The position numbers were made by a program, and so were the translations under genes. This document shows, in pieces, positions 14,752 to 25,306 of a DNA stretch of 56,247 bases. How positions within the stretch are numbered: the first letter of the stretch is position 1; every line of letters starts with the position of its first letter. The notes under the pieces are model-generated. The model was given only the letters and a program-made list of their open reading frames with translations, ran no database searches and was not told the DNA's origin. Where the stretch lies: contig DHVP01000007.1 of NCBI GenBank assembly GCA_002412715.1, positions 1-56,247 on the forward strand, written 5' to 3'. The stretch is from Deltaproteobacteria bacterium UBA5205. GTDB lineage: Bacteria; Desulfobacterota; Syntrophorhabdia; Syntrophorhabdales; Syntrophorhabdaceae.

Positions 14752-17133
14752 CTATTCTTCGAGAACACGTCTTATCAGACTGGCCATTTCGCGCTTCCCG
14801 GCGGTCTTTGAGAGGAATGCCTTGACGCCGGCCTCCTTTACCATCTCCTCATCAAGACCCGAGGACAGAATTACCGGGAAATCAGGCTTTATTTTCAGCA
14901 CGGCCTTGGCGAGGTCCATGCCAGTCATATGAGGCATGGTGTAATCGGTGATCAGGAGGTCGAACTTGCCCGGTTCAGCCTCAAAGGCTTTTAGGGCATC
15001 GACACTGTTCATGATCGCCACGACCTTGTATCCCAGACTCGACAAGCGTTGGGAGTTCATTTCCACTATCGTTTCCTCATCATCGACAAAGAGTATGCAT
15101 TCACTCCCTCCCCGGATGGCGGTAAGCCCTGCAGTATCACCGGCCACGACGGATTCGACCTTCGGCAGGTAGACATGAAAGGTGGACCCCCGGCCCGGCT
15201 CGCTATGTGCGGTCACGTGGCCTCCGTGACTCTTCGCAATACCATGGACGACGGAGAGCCCCAGGCCTGTGCCCTCACCCGGACCTTTTGTGGTAAAGAA
15301 AGGGTCAAAAACTCTCTCCAGGACTTCGGCTGCCATGCCGCTTCCTGTGTCACTCACTGAAAGCCTTACGTAGTCTCCCGGTTTCATTGAGGAGCAAATT
15401 GGTGTCTCCCGGAAGAAATGCTCATTGGCAAGGCCCACTTCAAGAAGACCCCCTCTGTTTCTCATGGCATAGGCGGCATTCGTGCAGAGGTTCATGAGAA
15501 CCTGCTCAATTTGGACGGGATCAGCCATCACGGTGTCCTGGACGGCAGCAATATTCTTCCGGATATCGATGGTCGATGGAACTACAGGGCGAATCAATTT
15601 AAGGGTTTCCCCTATAAGTTGACCCAGAGCCACGGGCTTGCGCTCCTGTTCGCTCTGGCGGGTAAATGCCAGGATCTGCTTCACAAGGTCGCGCCCCCTT
15701 AATCCCCCCTTCAATATACGTTCGAGATTTCGTCGTATGGGGGATTCAGGTGAAATATCCTCAAGGACCATCTCGGTAAAACCTATGATCCCCGCAAGGA
15801 TGTTGTTGAAATCGTGCGCTATGCCGCCCGCGAGCGTGCCGATGGCCTCCATCTTCTGGGATTGCCGGAGTTGAGCCTCTGCGTGCGCCCTCTCTTCTGT
15901 TTCGAACCTGAGAGCCTCGTAAGCTTCCCAGAGTTCGAAAGTACGTTCCTCAACGCGGCGTTCAAGTTCATCTTTGGCGCGGCGCAGCTCATCTTCCAGT
16001 GCCCTGTGTCCCGTAACGTCGATCCCCGATCCTACGAGGTAAGGTACGCCATCTACTATCATACGGAAGCCCGTGAAATGGTGCGGTACCGTTCTTCCGT
16101 CTTTGCACAGAAGGTTCTCTTCAATGATAGCCTTGCCGTCCGAAAATACTTTACTGACGGCTTGAGCTATACGGCTTTTCTCCTCGGGGCCAAAGAAATC
16201 CATCAGGGTCATCCTGGCGATCGCATCGGGGGAATAGCCGGTGACTTGCTCAAAATTCTTATTCCACCTCTGGATCGTTCCTTTCTGCTCGAAGAGATAG
16301 AAGATACCCGGCAGACTGTTTATCGCCATCTCCGAAAACGTCTTCTCTCTCAGAACATTCTCTTCGGCCTCCTGACGCTCGGTCACATCACGGAAAACCA
16401 GAATAACACCAGTAATGGCTCCGCTGTCATCTTTGATTGGCGCGGCGCTGTCATCGATCGGTACTTCCAATCCATTTCTGGCTATCAAGACTGTGTGGTT
16501 TGCCAAACCTACAACAAAACCCTCCCGCAACACCCTCGTCGCCGGATTCTCAACCGGCAGCCGGGTGTCTCTATTTACGATAGTGAATACCTCCGTCAGC
16601 TTTCTGTTCAGAACCTCTTCCTGCTTCCAGCCGAGGAGGTCCTCGGCAACGCCGTTCATAAACGTTATCTGACCGGCATTATCGGTGGCGATGACGGCAT
16701 CCCCGATGCTCCTGAGTGTGGTCGCCAGCCACTTCTCGTTCTCTTTCAGTTTTCTTTCCAGTTTGTGCTTGTAGAGAGCCATATCGATGGCTATGTACAG
16801 TTCCCGCTCCTTGAAAGGCTTGACGATATAGCCATGAGGCTCGGTGATCTTTGCGCGCTGGAGGGTGGGTTCGTCAGCATAGGCGGTAAGATAGACCACC
16901 GGAATGTCAAAACGGGTGCGGATCACTCCGGCAGCGGATACGCCATCCATCTCCCCGTGCAGGGAAATATCCATGAGAACAAGGTCCGGTCCTGTCTCTT
17001 CCACCCTTCTTACGGCTTCATCTCCCGCAGAGACGCTGTCTATAACTGTATATCCTGAAGCCGTCAACCTGCGTTCTATGTCCAGCGCCTCAATTGCTTC
17101 GTCTTCAACAATCAGTATCCTTGCTCCAGACAC
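14752..17133 (-). CDS. Hybrid sensor histidine kinase REC-PAS-PAS-HisKA-HATPase-REC
   Basis: Encodes 793 residues with a GTG start at 17133 after an AGGAGG site. The N-terminal receiver (5-120) has phospho-acceptor Asp in LVLMDIS, with the conserved Thr in VVYLTAYAD and Lys in YIVKPF. Two PAS domains follow (about 140-255 and 262-375), then a coiled coil (DELRRAKDELERRVEERTFE). HisKA starts at GTLAGGIAHDFNNILAGI with the phospho-His, and the ATPase domain has NLCTNAAYAMRNRGG, DTGSGM and GTGLGLSVV. A second receiver (about 675-793) has ITDYTMP with its Asp. This allows a phosphorelay with input from another kinase through the first receiver. Its start is 18 bases from the stop of the preceding kinase-like gene, so it is the last gene of the cluster. 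Confidence 0.93.
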   Translation of the reverse strand: MSGARILIVEDEAIEALDIERRLTASGYTVIDSVSAGDEAVRRVEETGPDLVLMDISLHGEMDGVSAAGVIRTRFDIPVVYLTAYADEPTLQRAKITEPHGYIVKPFKERELYIAIDMALYKHKLERKLKENEKWLATTLRSIGDAVIATDNAGQITFMNGVAEDLLGWKQEEVLNRKLTEVFTIVNRDTRLPVENPATRVLREGFVVGLANHTVLIARNGLEVPIDDSAAPIKDDSGAITGVILVFRDVTERQEAEENVLREKTFSEMAINSLPGIFYLFEQKGTIQRWNKNFEQVTGYSPDAIARMTLMDFFGPEEKSRIAQAVSKVFSDGKAIIEENLLCKDGRTVPHHFTGFRMIVDGVPYLVGSGIDVTGHRALEDELRRAKDELERRVEERTFELWEAYEALRFETEERAHAEAQLRQSQKMEAIGTLAGGIAHDFNNILAGIIGFTEMVLEDISPESPIRRNLERILKGGLRGRDLVKQILAFTRQSEQERKPVALGQLIGETLKLIRPVVPSTIDIRKNIAAVQDTVMADPVQIEQVLMNLCTNAAYAMRNRGGLLEVGLANEHFFRETPICSSMKPGDYVRLSVSDTGSGMAAEVLERVFDPFFTTKGPGEGTGLGLSVVHGIAKSHGGHVTAHSEPGRGSTFHVYLPKVESVVAGDTAGLTAIRGGSECILFVDDEETIVEMNSQRLSSLGYKVVAIMNSVDALKAFEAEPGKFDLLITDYTMPHMTGMDLAKAVLKIKPDFPVILSSGLDEEMVKEAGVKAFLSKTAGKREMASLIRRVLEE

Positions 17134-17151
17134 GATGCCCTGCCTCCTTCC

Positions 17152-20100
17152 TTACTTTTCTGATATTTTAAACGCAATACATATTTCCGTTCCGGCACCG
17201 GCCGCGATTTGAATTCCGCCCTTAAGCTGTTTTGCCAGCACGCTCACCAGCTTTAGTCCCAGCGACTCGCAATCTTCTATTTTCATCTCTATAGGCAGGC
17301 CCACGCCGTTGTCACTCACAGTCAGAACAAACAGATCTTCTTCGCCACGATGGAACCGCACGCAGACTTCGCCGGAGCCATTCCCCGTGCCGGATGAATC
17401 GGGAAACGCGTGTTTGAGGGAATTTGAAACGAGTTCGTTGATGATAAGCGCACAGGGTATCACTGTATCGACGCTAAGGCTGACGTCTTCCACGTCTATC
17501 ACCCGGCTTACCCTGTTCTCGCTCACCCCATAAGAAAGAAACAGATTGGCGGTCAGGTCCTGTACGTAATCCCTGAGGTCGATCTTTGCCAGTGACTCTG
17601 ACCGGTATAATTTCTCATGGATAAGGGCCATGGAAAGAACCCTGTTCTCGCTCTCCTTAAATAACTCGATGGCCCGTTCATCCTTGATGTAGGGCAACTG
17701 GAGGTTCAGCATGCTGTGGATTATCTGGAGGTTATTCTTGACGCGGTGGTGTATCTCCTTGAGGAGCGCTTCCTTCTCCCTGAGTGATTGCTTGATCTGC
17801 TCTCCCGCTCTTTTTGTCTCTTCCACCAGCCGGGAGTTTTCAAGGGAGATGGCTGCCTGTGAGGTGAGCAGTTCCGTCATGTCCGTCTTGCCCGACGTGA
17901 ACACCGAATCGACCAGACGGTTGTCCAGATAGAGTATCCCGATCATCTGCGACTGCTTGATAACCGGAAGGCAAAAGACAGAGCGCAGTTGCATGTCCTG
18001 GACCTCCTGACTGTCCTTGAACAGACCTTCCTCGGTGGCATCGCTCAGGATAAGACGTTCACCGGTCCTGTGCACATAACGGACAATGGCCTTACAGATC
18101 CCTTCCGCTTCCTCCAGTCTCGTGCCGGGTCTTTCTACCGCTCCCTTGTTTACCGCATGACTTTCAGCGCGAACGAACAGGTCGCCTTCCTCATCGATCA
18201 GCAGGTACCCGTGCTGTGCCCCCGAGCACTCTATAACGGTATTCATGATCTTTTTAAGTAACGCCTCCTGCTCTATCTCGGCGGAAATTGCCAGCGCCGA
18301 CTTCATAAGGTACTCGACATCAAGATCAGGCAGTGTGCTGGTGGAGGCATCAGACTCAACTGAGGGATAAAGGACCCTTCTTTCCTCAAAGTAGTCGGCG
18401 TATTTTTCGATGAGATCGACCTCTTTGCGTTCTGCATGGCATTCCCGGTACAGGCGGGCCGCTTCGGCGAGGTACACTCTTGCCGGCGATTGACCGGCCT
18501 CGAGAAAAAGCTCGCCAAGGCATTGGTTAATGTGCCCTTCAAGGAACACATAGTTTTGTTTGTGCGCCACGTCTATTGCATCGAGATAAAGACTCCTGGC
18601 TTCCTTGAAATTGCCCCTCACCCTCTCGGTCTCGGCGTAAAGAAAAGCAAGGTAGGGTTTAAGAAGCGGCCCCAGGGCGCTCCAGGTTTCGACCTTCTCA
18701 AGGATGGGCCGAATTTTCGCCTCCAGTTCCTGTTCGCTATTGAAGTCCACGCCGTTCTCATACAGCTTGAGGGCATTGAGCACCGTGAACACATGCCATT
18801 CTCTCTTCAGCACGTTATCGGTGAGCCCCGAAAGATACCTGCGGACCTCTTCCAGGAAATTGTGAGCTTTTTCGTACTCGCCCAGATAATAGTGAGTCAG
18901 GGCCATATGCACGTAATAACTACCGGCGGAAGCGACGTGCTTGTCCCGTTCCCAGGATTTGAGTTTCTCCTCCATGGGTACGGGCGAATATGCTTTTTTC
19001 ATGGGCTCTATCCAACCCGCCTGCATGGCCTCGGCGAGGCCCACCGAGAAGGAGAGATGGTATCTGTTCGAGAATTGAAGGCACTCTTTGGCATAGTCCT
19101 CGATTTTTGACATATCTGTGCCCTGAACCTGAAGATTCCACATCAAGGGGCCGTACGAAAGGCCCGCATTGTATAGATCGCCGCAGTTCTTTCCGCACTG
19201 GATGGACTTGAGACAGTAATCAACGATATCCTTCGGGTGGCTGCGGGAATGCATGTTGCACCATAATATCCCGTTCATGCCCCTGGTGGCGCCGAAAGTA
19301 TTGGGATATCGTGCCGACAAGTCGCGGGCGAGGTCCTCGTATCTGAACGCCTGCTCGAACTCTCCCTCTTCTCCGAGCTGCAACCCCATAATACTGAAAG
19401 AATAGATCACGGACTCGTTCATCCCCCCCGCAAGGCAATGCCGCGTAGACTGCGCAGCAGAGAGATAAAGCTGCGGCACAAGCCCGGACATGTAAAGATC
19501 CGGAATAAGCTCGCTGTAAAAAGCAAGCTCAACCTTGCTCTTTCTATCTTTGGCAAAGGGCATATTGAGAATGGTTTGCCAGACGTCAACGTCTCTTGAG
19601 GCGATATCTGCCATCAACTTTCGGCGCTTTCTGTCCGCCTCATCGGGACTATCGGGGAGCGCCTCGCCAAAATAGTTAAGCCCCCGATTTGCGGTCTCGA
19701 TGGCCTTTATGAAATTGCCTATGGATGACAAAGAAGTGGTCTGTTCGGCGAGACATTCAGCCCTGTCAAGATCGGTTCCCGCATGATCAAGAAGGTCGTT
19801 AAGCAGTCTTTCGGAGTTCTCGTAATTGCCGCACATGAGCTCGGTCTTCGCCGCCTTCTGGTATACCCTGAAAGTACGCCCGTAATGACCCTCTTCCCAA
19901 CAATCGTCCGGCAGGAGCGCCCTGCTGAGACCGAAATACACGTGCGCCGCCTCCGTGGCGAGGGACTCGAGGGCCTTATTCCCGGCGTGGTAGTTGAGGT
20001 CCGAGAGGAAATAGGCTGTTTCTGCATCCGGGTTATCATCTTTTCCCAGGTTGAGGTGCGAGACGATGGTGAAGAGGTTTTCGAGCTTCTCGAGGTCGGC

Positions 20101-22206
20101 TCCGTCCGGAAGAGCGGAAAGAAGGTGGTTTCCCACCTCACGGTGTATCCGGCGACGGCGGTCTTCCGGTATGGCGGACAATGCTGCTTCCTGAACCTTG
20201 TCGTGAATAAACTGCAGCTGGTTCTTGCTTTCCACCAGGAGTCCTTCCCCGAGGGCAGGCTTGAGCATGTTGAAAATATCAACCAAAGTCATCTCTCTGA
20301 TCAATGCGAGTTCGGTGGGCGAAAAGGTATTACCCATGCAGGCGCAATATTCGAGCAACTCTATCAGGTCAGGCGGAAGCCTCCGAATCTTCGTGCTGAA
20401 AAGGGCAACAACGGTGGTCGGCATGCGCGATTGCCTGATCTTGTCGAGGTCCCATTGCCATTGCCGCTCCCGGTCAAGGTAAAGGAGTTCCTCGTTGTGC
20501 AGGTAGGAGAGACTTTCACTGACAAAAAGCGGGTTTCCTTCAGTCAGTGCGCCTATGAAGTCCGATAAAGTTCTGGTCTGCGGTAAGGGGGAATCCAGGA
20601 TGTACGAGACCATTTCATGACAATGCACGGGCTTTAAAGGTCCGAGCCTGATCTCTTTAAGGGTTCGGCCCATCTCTCCAGTCTTGCTGATCAGTTTGGA
20701 TAAAGGATGGCTTGAATCGACTTCGTTGTGACGATACGCCCCCAGGAGAAAAAGGTAAGGGTGGTCCTGAGAGGCAGTGAATATGTTCTCCAGAAAATCG
20801 AAGGACGCTACATCGCACCATTGAAGATCATCTATGAATAACGTCAGCGGGTTCTCTTCGCTTGCCAGGCAGGCCAGAAATCGATCAAAGACATCGTGAA
20901 ACCTGTTCAGCGATTCGACCGGAGGAAGCTGCCTCACCTCGGGCTGCGGGCCTATCAGAATAGCCAGTTCCGGAACGACATCCGTCAGTACCTTTCCGTT
21001 CTGTCCCACGGCCCCCAGTATCTTCTCCTTCCAGAGTGCAACCCTTTCATTGCTCTCAGTGAGGAACGTCCGCATCAGGTTCCGGAACGCCTGGATCAGG
21101 GAGCTGTAAGGAATGTTCTTCTGGTATACGTCGAACTTCCCGGACGTAAAATATCCCCTGTGCTTCACAATCGGTTTTTGCAGTTCCTGGATCAGCCGGG
21201 TCTTTCCGATACCGGAGAGCCCGGAGATCAGCATCGACCTGAATTCTCCCCGGGAAGCCTGTTCATACTCTTCAAGGATAAGCCGGGCTTCCCGGTCCCT
21301 GCCCACCATTTTCGAAATGAAAGTGACCCGGTGGCCGTTCAGCACACTTTCCAGCGGGAATTCCGTTATCGATCCTGTATCCACGTACTCATCCCTGCAC
21401 CGGATCAGGTCGGCGATGAGACCACTGTCGCTCTGATAGCGCTTCTCCGGCTCCTTGAGCAGCAGCTTCGCGACGACGTTGCTGAGGGCAACTGGAACCT
21501 CGGGGTTCACCCGATTGGCTGGTGCCGATTCCTCCGCCAGATGGGAGTGTATCAGTTCGAGAGGGTCGGTGGAAGCGAAAGGGAGACGGTTTGTCAGCAT
21601 CTCGTAGAATACGATGCCCAGGGAATAGAGGTCTGAGGAGAATACAACTCTGTGGCTGATGCGTCCGGTCTGCTCGGGTGACGTATAGGCCAGGGTTTCT
21701 CTCACGAAGGAACGATCGTAGATAAAGTGGCTTACATCTCTCACATCAAGGGAACTGATGAAGTCTATCAGCCGTATGGCAAACGTTTTCGGATTTATCA
21801 GTATGTTGTGGGGCTTGATTCCCCCATGAATGATCCCCGCTGCATGGACCTTTTGCAGGGCGGAAGCAATCCCGATGGCTACGCGGAAAAAACCGTCCAG
21901 GGATGTTTCCGAACGCTCGTTGATCCACGTGTCGAGGGTCATTCCTTCAAAATACTCCTGGGTTATAAAGCAAGTCCCACCCTTCGCACTGAACAGAAGG
22001 GGTGTGATGACCAGCGGATCGTTCAAGACCTTAAGGTGCTCGACCTTTTGTGCGAACTGAGATATTTTGTACTCAGAAAGAAGGGCGCCTTTGAGGATTT
22101 TGAGCACCAGCATTCTCCCCGGGTTCTTCTTGTGGTATGCTTTGAATATCACCGCCTGCTGGCTTTCCGCCATTTTCTCGATGATTTCATAATTGGGGAT
22201 TATCAC
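17152..22206 (-). CDS. Giant kinase-like/AAA-type ATPase/GAF/histidine kinase with degenerate Ser/Thr kinase domain
   Basis: Encodes 1684 residues. GTG 22206 is preferred because a GGAG site lies six bases upstream and the protein then begins IIPNYEIIEKM as expected; GTG 22227 lacks a site. The order is protein-kinase-like domain (1-270), ATPase with Walker A GLSGIGKT and Walker B LTLFIDDLQWCD (about 300-480), a long helical TPR-like region (about 600-1280), GAF (about 1290-1440), then HisKA_2 (KEIHHRVKNNLQIIHSMLNL) and HATPase (NELVSNSLKHAF, SDNGVGLP). In the kinase domain the glycine loop is missing, HRD reads HGG (IIHGGIKPHNILI) and DFG reads DFI, so it should not phosphorylate. The histidine kinase end appears intact. 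It sits between two signalling genes on the same strand. Confidence 0.92.
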   Translation of the reverse strand: MIIPNYEIIEKMAESQQAVIFKAYHKKNPGRMLVLKILKGALLSEYKISQFAQKVEHLKVLNDPLVITPLLFSAKGGTCFITQEYFEGMTLDTWINERSETSLDGFFRVAIGIASALQKVHAAGIIHGGIKPHNILINPKTFAIRLIDFISSLDVRDVSHFIYDRSFVRETLAYTSPEQTGRISHRVVFSSDLYSLGIVFYEMLTNRLPFASTDPLELIHSHLAEESAPANRVNPEVPVALSNVVAKLLLKEPEKRYQSDSGLIADLIRCRDEYVDTGSITEFPLESVLNGHRVTFISKMVGRDREARLILEEYEQASRGEFRSMLISGLSGIGKTRLIQELQKPIVKHRGYFTSGKFDVYQKNIPYSSLIQAFRNLMRTFLTESNERVALWKEKILGAVGQNGKVLTDVVPELAILIGPQPEVRQLPPVESLNRFHDVFDRFLACLASEENPLTLFIDDLQWCDVASFDFLENIFTASQDHPYLFLLGAYRHNEVDSSHPLSKLISKTGEMGRTLKEIRLGPLKPVHCHEMVSYILDSPLPQTRTLSDFIGALTEGNPLFVSESLSYLHNEELLYLDRERQWQWDLDKIRQSRMPTTVVALFSTKIRRLPPDLIELLEYCACMGNTFSPTELALIREMTLVDIFNMLKPALGEGLLVESKNQLQFIHDKVQEAALSAIPEDRRRRIHREVGNHLLSALPDGADLEKLENLFTIVSHLNLGKDDNPDAETAYFLSDLNYHAGNKALESLATEAAHVYFGLSRALLPDDCWEEGHYGRTFRVYQKAAKTELMCGNYENSERLLNDLLDHAGTDLDRAECLAEQTTSLSSIGNFIKAIETANRGLNYFGEALPDSPDEADRKRRKLMADIASRDVDVWQTILNMPFAKDRKSKVELAFYSELIPDLYMSGLVPQLYLSAAQSTRHCLAGGMNESVIYSFSIMGLQLGEEGEFEQAFRYEDLARDLSARYPNTFGATRGMNGILWCNMHSRSHPKDIVDYCLKSIQCGKNCGDLYNAGLSYGPLMWNLQVQGTDMSKIEDYAKECLQFSNRYHLSFSVGLAEAMQAGWIEPMKKAYSPVPMEEKLKSWERDKHVASAGSYYVHMALTHYYLGEYEKAHNFLEEVRRYLSGLTDNVLKREWHVFTVLNALKLYENGVDFNSEQELEAKIRPILEKVETWSALGPLLKPYLAFLYAETERVRGNFKEARSLYLDAIDVAHKQNYVFLEGHINQCLGELFLEAGQSPARVYLAEAARLYRECHAERKEVDLIEKYADYFEERRVLYPSVESDASTSTLPDLDVEYLMKSALAISAEIEQEALLKKIMNTVIECSGAQHGYLLIDEEGDLFVRAESHAVNKGAVERPGTRLEEAEGICKAIVRYVHRTGERLILSDATEEGLFKDSQEVQDMQLRSVFCLPVIKQSQMIGILYLDNRLVDSVFTSGKTDMTELLTSQAAISLENSRLVEETKRAGEQIKQSLREKEALLKEIHHRVKNNLQIIHSMLNLQLPYIKDERAIELFKESENRVLSMALIHEKLYRSESLAKIDLRDYVQDLTANLFLSYGVSENRVSRVIDVEDVSLSVDTVIPCALIINELVSNSLKHAFPDSSGTGNGSGEVCVRFHRGEEDLFVLTVSDNGVGLPIEMKIEDCESLGLKLVSVLAKQLKGGIQIAAGAGTEICIAFKISEK

Positions 22207-22284
22207 TGGCTGCTCCGCAGTAGACACAGTTTATGCTAATCGTAAAGCGCATGTCAACGAGTTGCCGGGAAGAAAAGCTTCTAT

Positions 22285-25206
22285 TTATTCGAATTTAAAT
22301 CTGTTTTCTCTGAACAACCTCAGACAGGCCTCAGCAACCTCCGGGTGATAGAAAATATCCTTGTTTTTCTCAATCTCCGCAAGGGCTGCATCAACGCCAA
22401 GAGAGGGCCGGTAAGGACGGTGGGACGCCATCGCTTCGACTACATCCGCAACGGCCAGTATTTGAGCCTCCAGGAGGATCTCTTCGCCTTTCAGCCCCTG
22501 GGGGTAACCGGAGCCGTCGAGTCGTTCGTGGTGCTGAAGGACCATTTCCGTCAAAAGATCGGGTAATTCCGCAACCTTTATGATATCAGAACCAACCCGG
22601 GGATGTACTTTGAGAATACTCATCTCGATATCGCTCAGCTTTGTGGGTTTGCTCAGAATCTCCGCGGGTACCGACATTTTCCCGATATCGTGGATGCTCC
22701 CGGCGATCCTGATGATGTCTATCGTGTCTTTAGAGAGCCTCATCTCCTGGGCAATGGACCGGGCAAGGCGCGATACCCTTTTCTGATGGCCTCCGGTGTA
22801 GGGATCCCGGGTCTCCAACATGACTGATATCACCTGGATCGTACCGATGAGGTTCTTCCTGAGCTTCTCCGTGGAGATATTCAACTCCTCCACGGCATTC
22901 TTCCGGTCGGTAATGTCCGCTATATGACCGACCACTTTTACAACCCGGCCGTCCTTTACGAGCGGTCGGCCGATGGTGCGGACCCATTTTCGGGTCCTGC
23001 CGGCGGGTACGAATTTTAGCTCAAGGTCGTATGGCCTGCGTTGTTCGACCGCCTGCGCAAAAGCTTCTTCTATCTTCTGTCTGTCCTCTACGGCATAGAA
23101 TCTTATGGCCTTTGCTGTATCGCTCGGATCAAAGCTTTCTGAAACGTTATAAATACGATACACCTCATCCGTCCATATTACCCTTTTACTCTGGACGTCG
23201 TATTCCCAGCCGCCGACCTTGGCAATACTTTGCGCAGCCTTCAGGAGATTTTCGCTCTGTATCAGCCGCTGCTCCATCTTCTTACGTTTGGTGATGTCCT
23301 CAACAGTGCCTTCAAAGTAGCGCGTGTTCCCGGCCTGGTCCTTCACGGCACGGGCATTGATCGATACCCAAATTATGCTCTTATCTTTCTTATACGTCTC
23401 GAGCTCGAAGCCGCTGACTGTTCCCCTTTTTTCAATGATTTCCCGGTATTTTTTTCTGTCCCCGGGGTTCACGTAGATCTGCGTGCCGATATTGGTAATA
23501 TCTGCCATCATCTCGTCGGGGGATGCAAAACCATATATGCGCGCCATGGCCGGATTGATGCTTATAAATCGTCCTTCGGGCAGGGTCTGGAAGATGCCTT
23601 CCACAACGTTCTCAAAGATGGAGCGGTATTTTTCCTCGCTCTCCCGCAGTGCCTCCTGGGCTTTTTTGCGCGCTGTGATGTCCCTTGCGAAGATGGCCAC
23701 ACGGGAAATATGGTCGTCTTCGTCGCGGACGGGGTATACGTAAAGCTCGAAATATCGGTTTGCCCTCGCATCCTCGAAGTGGGCTGATTCCCCGGTATCG
23801 AAAACTCTGTCGAACTGTTCCTTTCTTGTTATCGCCACGCTATCCGAAAAGTGGTCATACAAACATGTACCGAGGAGGTCCGGGACGCTCTTTTCCAACC
23901 TCTCGGCGGCCACGGTATTTGATAGAAGTACTGTCCCTTGCCGGTCAATCAGTACAAGGCTTTCATTGGTGGCGTTTATTGCCGCCGACAATGTCTCCTC
24001 GCTCTGACGAAGCCTGTTTATTCCTGCCTTGATCGCCGCATCAGCCTGTCTGAGGACGGTTACATCAATGATGGCGCCGATTATCCCTCCCGCTGCGCCA
24101 TCGATTGTGTGAAACACCGCCTTATGAAAAATCACGTCATGCCGGACCCCTCTGATGTCCTGGACAACCGATTCATAGATCTGTATTGTCTCCGGAGCTT
24201 CCAACAACGCCAGGTCTTTCTCGTGATAGATGTCGGCAATATCCTTTGGAGAAACATCGTAAGCCGTTTTGCCTGTGATCTTTTTTCTTTGCGTGCCGAA
24301 AAACTTTTCAAAAGCCTTATTGCACCCGAGGTATCTCTCCCCGGCGTCTTTGTAAAATACAGGCAAGGGCAAGGTGTCGACCAACTGCTGCTGGAACGCA
24401 AAGGCATCCATCAAGGCCATTTCCGCCTTTTTGCGCTCTGTTGTCACTTCGGTGTAGGTGATCATGCCGCCTATTTCGCCGTTGGATCTGTACCAGGGCC
24501 TGCACTCCCAGCGGTTGTAGGTAATAGAGCCGTCAGGACGCTCAAAGTAATCGTCGTCGTTTCGTACGACTTCGCCGGCCAGGCACTGCTGATGGACGTC
24601 CTTCCACTTTTGCGGCATCTCGGGAAACACCTCGTAATGGTGCTTGCCGATGATATTCTCCTCCTTGACATTATAGTCCTGGAGGTAACGTTTGCTCACG
24701 GCAATGTAATGGAGTTCCCTGTCATACACGGCAATCGCATTAGGGTCGTAATTAATGATATAGCGTAGGACCTCCTCGTTTTCGCGAAGAGCGCTCTCCG
24801 ATATTCTCTTCTCCGAGCGCACCTGTGCCTCTTTCAACTCCCTCTGTACTGCGGGGACAAGGCGGACGAGATGATCACCCTTCATCACGTAGTCATGCGC
24901 CCCCGATACCATCATTTCAACCGCCAGCTCTTCGCCGATAGCACCTGAGACTATTATGAAGGGCACGTCAAGACCTGACTCTTTGTATAGATCCAACGCC
25001 GCCAGGCCGCTGAAACGGGGCATCTTGTAGTCGGATATAATGATGTCCCATTCCTGTCCTTCCAGCGCGTCGCGCATCTCTTTTTCGGTCTCCACCCGGA
25101 CAAAAAATGGTTCATACCCGCCGCGCTTAAGTTCACGGACGATCAGAAAGGTATCGTCTTCGGAATCCTCGGCGATGAGCACTCTCAGTTTGTTCTGGTC
25201 AGTCAT
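22285..25206 (-). CDS. REC-PAS5-HD-GYP response regulator, probable cyclic-di-GMP phosphodiesterase
   Basis: Encodes 973 residues; the start at 25206 has AGAGGG upstream. The receiver (8-130) has acidic residues in IAEDSEDD and the acceptor Asp in IIISDYKMP. Five PAS domains follow (about 145-265, 270-390, 400-515, 525-645 and 655-775), several ending in an ITxRKKAE-type link. HD-GYP (about 790-965) has SIHDIGKMSVPAE and HHERLDGSGYPQGL intact. Its catalytic end is closely similar to the HD-GYP protein encoded at 12521-14710, which suggests paralogy. It probably receives phosphate from the Cache histidine kinase two genes upstream and lowers cyclic-di-GMP. Distances of 100 and 78 bases to its neighbours allow one transcript. 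Confidence 0.92.
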   Translation of the reverse strand: MTDQNKLRVLIAEDSEDDTFLIVRELKRGGYEPFFVRVETEKEMRDALEGQEWDIIISDYKMPRFSGLAALDLYKESGLDVPFIIVSGAIGEELAVEMMVSGAHDYVMKGDHLVRLVPAVQRELKEAQVRSEKRISESALRENEEVLRYIINYDPNAIAVYDRELHYIAVSKRYLQDYNVKEENIIGKHHYEVFPEMPQKWKDVHQQCLAGEVVRNDDDYFERPDGSITYNRWECRPWYRSNGEIGGMITYTEVTTERKKAEMALMDAFAFQQQLVDTLPLPVFYKDAGERYLGCNKAFEKFFGTQRKKITGKTAYDVSPKDIADIYHEKDLALLEAPETIQIYESVVQDIRGVRHDVIFHKAVFHTIDGAAGGIIGAIIDVTVLRQADAAIKAGINRLRQSEETLSAAINATNESLVLIDRQGTVLLSNTVAAERLEKSVPDLLGTCLYDHFSDSVAITRKEQFDRVFDTGESAHFEDARANRYFELYVYPVRDEDDHISRVAIFARDITARKKAQEALRESEEKYRSIFENVVEGIFQTLPEGRFISINPAMARIYGFASPDEMMADITNIGTQIYVNPGDRKKYREIIEKRGTVSGFELETYKKDKSIIWVSINARAVKDQAGNTRYFEGTVEDITKRKKMEQRLIQSENLLKAAQSIAKVGGWEYDVQSKRVIWTDEVYRIYNVSESFDPSDTAKAIRFYAVEDRQKIEEAFAQAVEQRRPYDLELKFVPAGRTRKWVRTIGRPLVKDGRVVKVVGHIADITDRKNAVEELNISTEKLRKNLIGTIQVISVMLETRDPYTGGHQKRVSRLARSIAQEMRLSKDTIDIIRIAGSIHDIGKMSVPAEILSKPTKLSDIEMSILKVHPRVGSDIIKVAELPDLLTEMVLQHHERLDGSGYPQGLKGEEILLEAQILAVADVVEAMASHRPYRPSLGVDAALAEIEKNKDIFYHPEVAEACLRLFRENRFKFE

Positions 25207-25306
25207 GCGGCCCTCTCAAAATCAAAATACGTAATCAAACATCCCGTAACGGATATTGATATCGCTGGCGAACTGCTGAATGTTGGAGAGAAGATGGAAA
25301 CGACTT

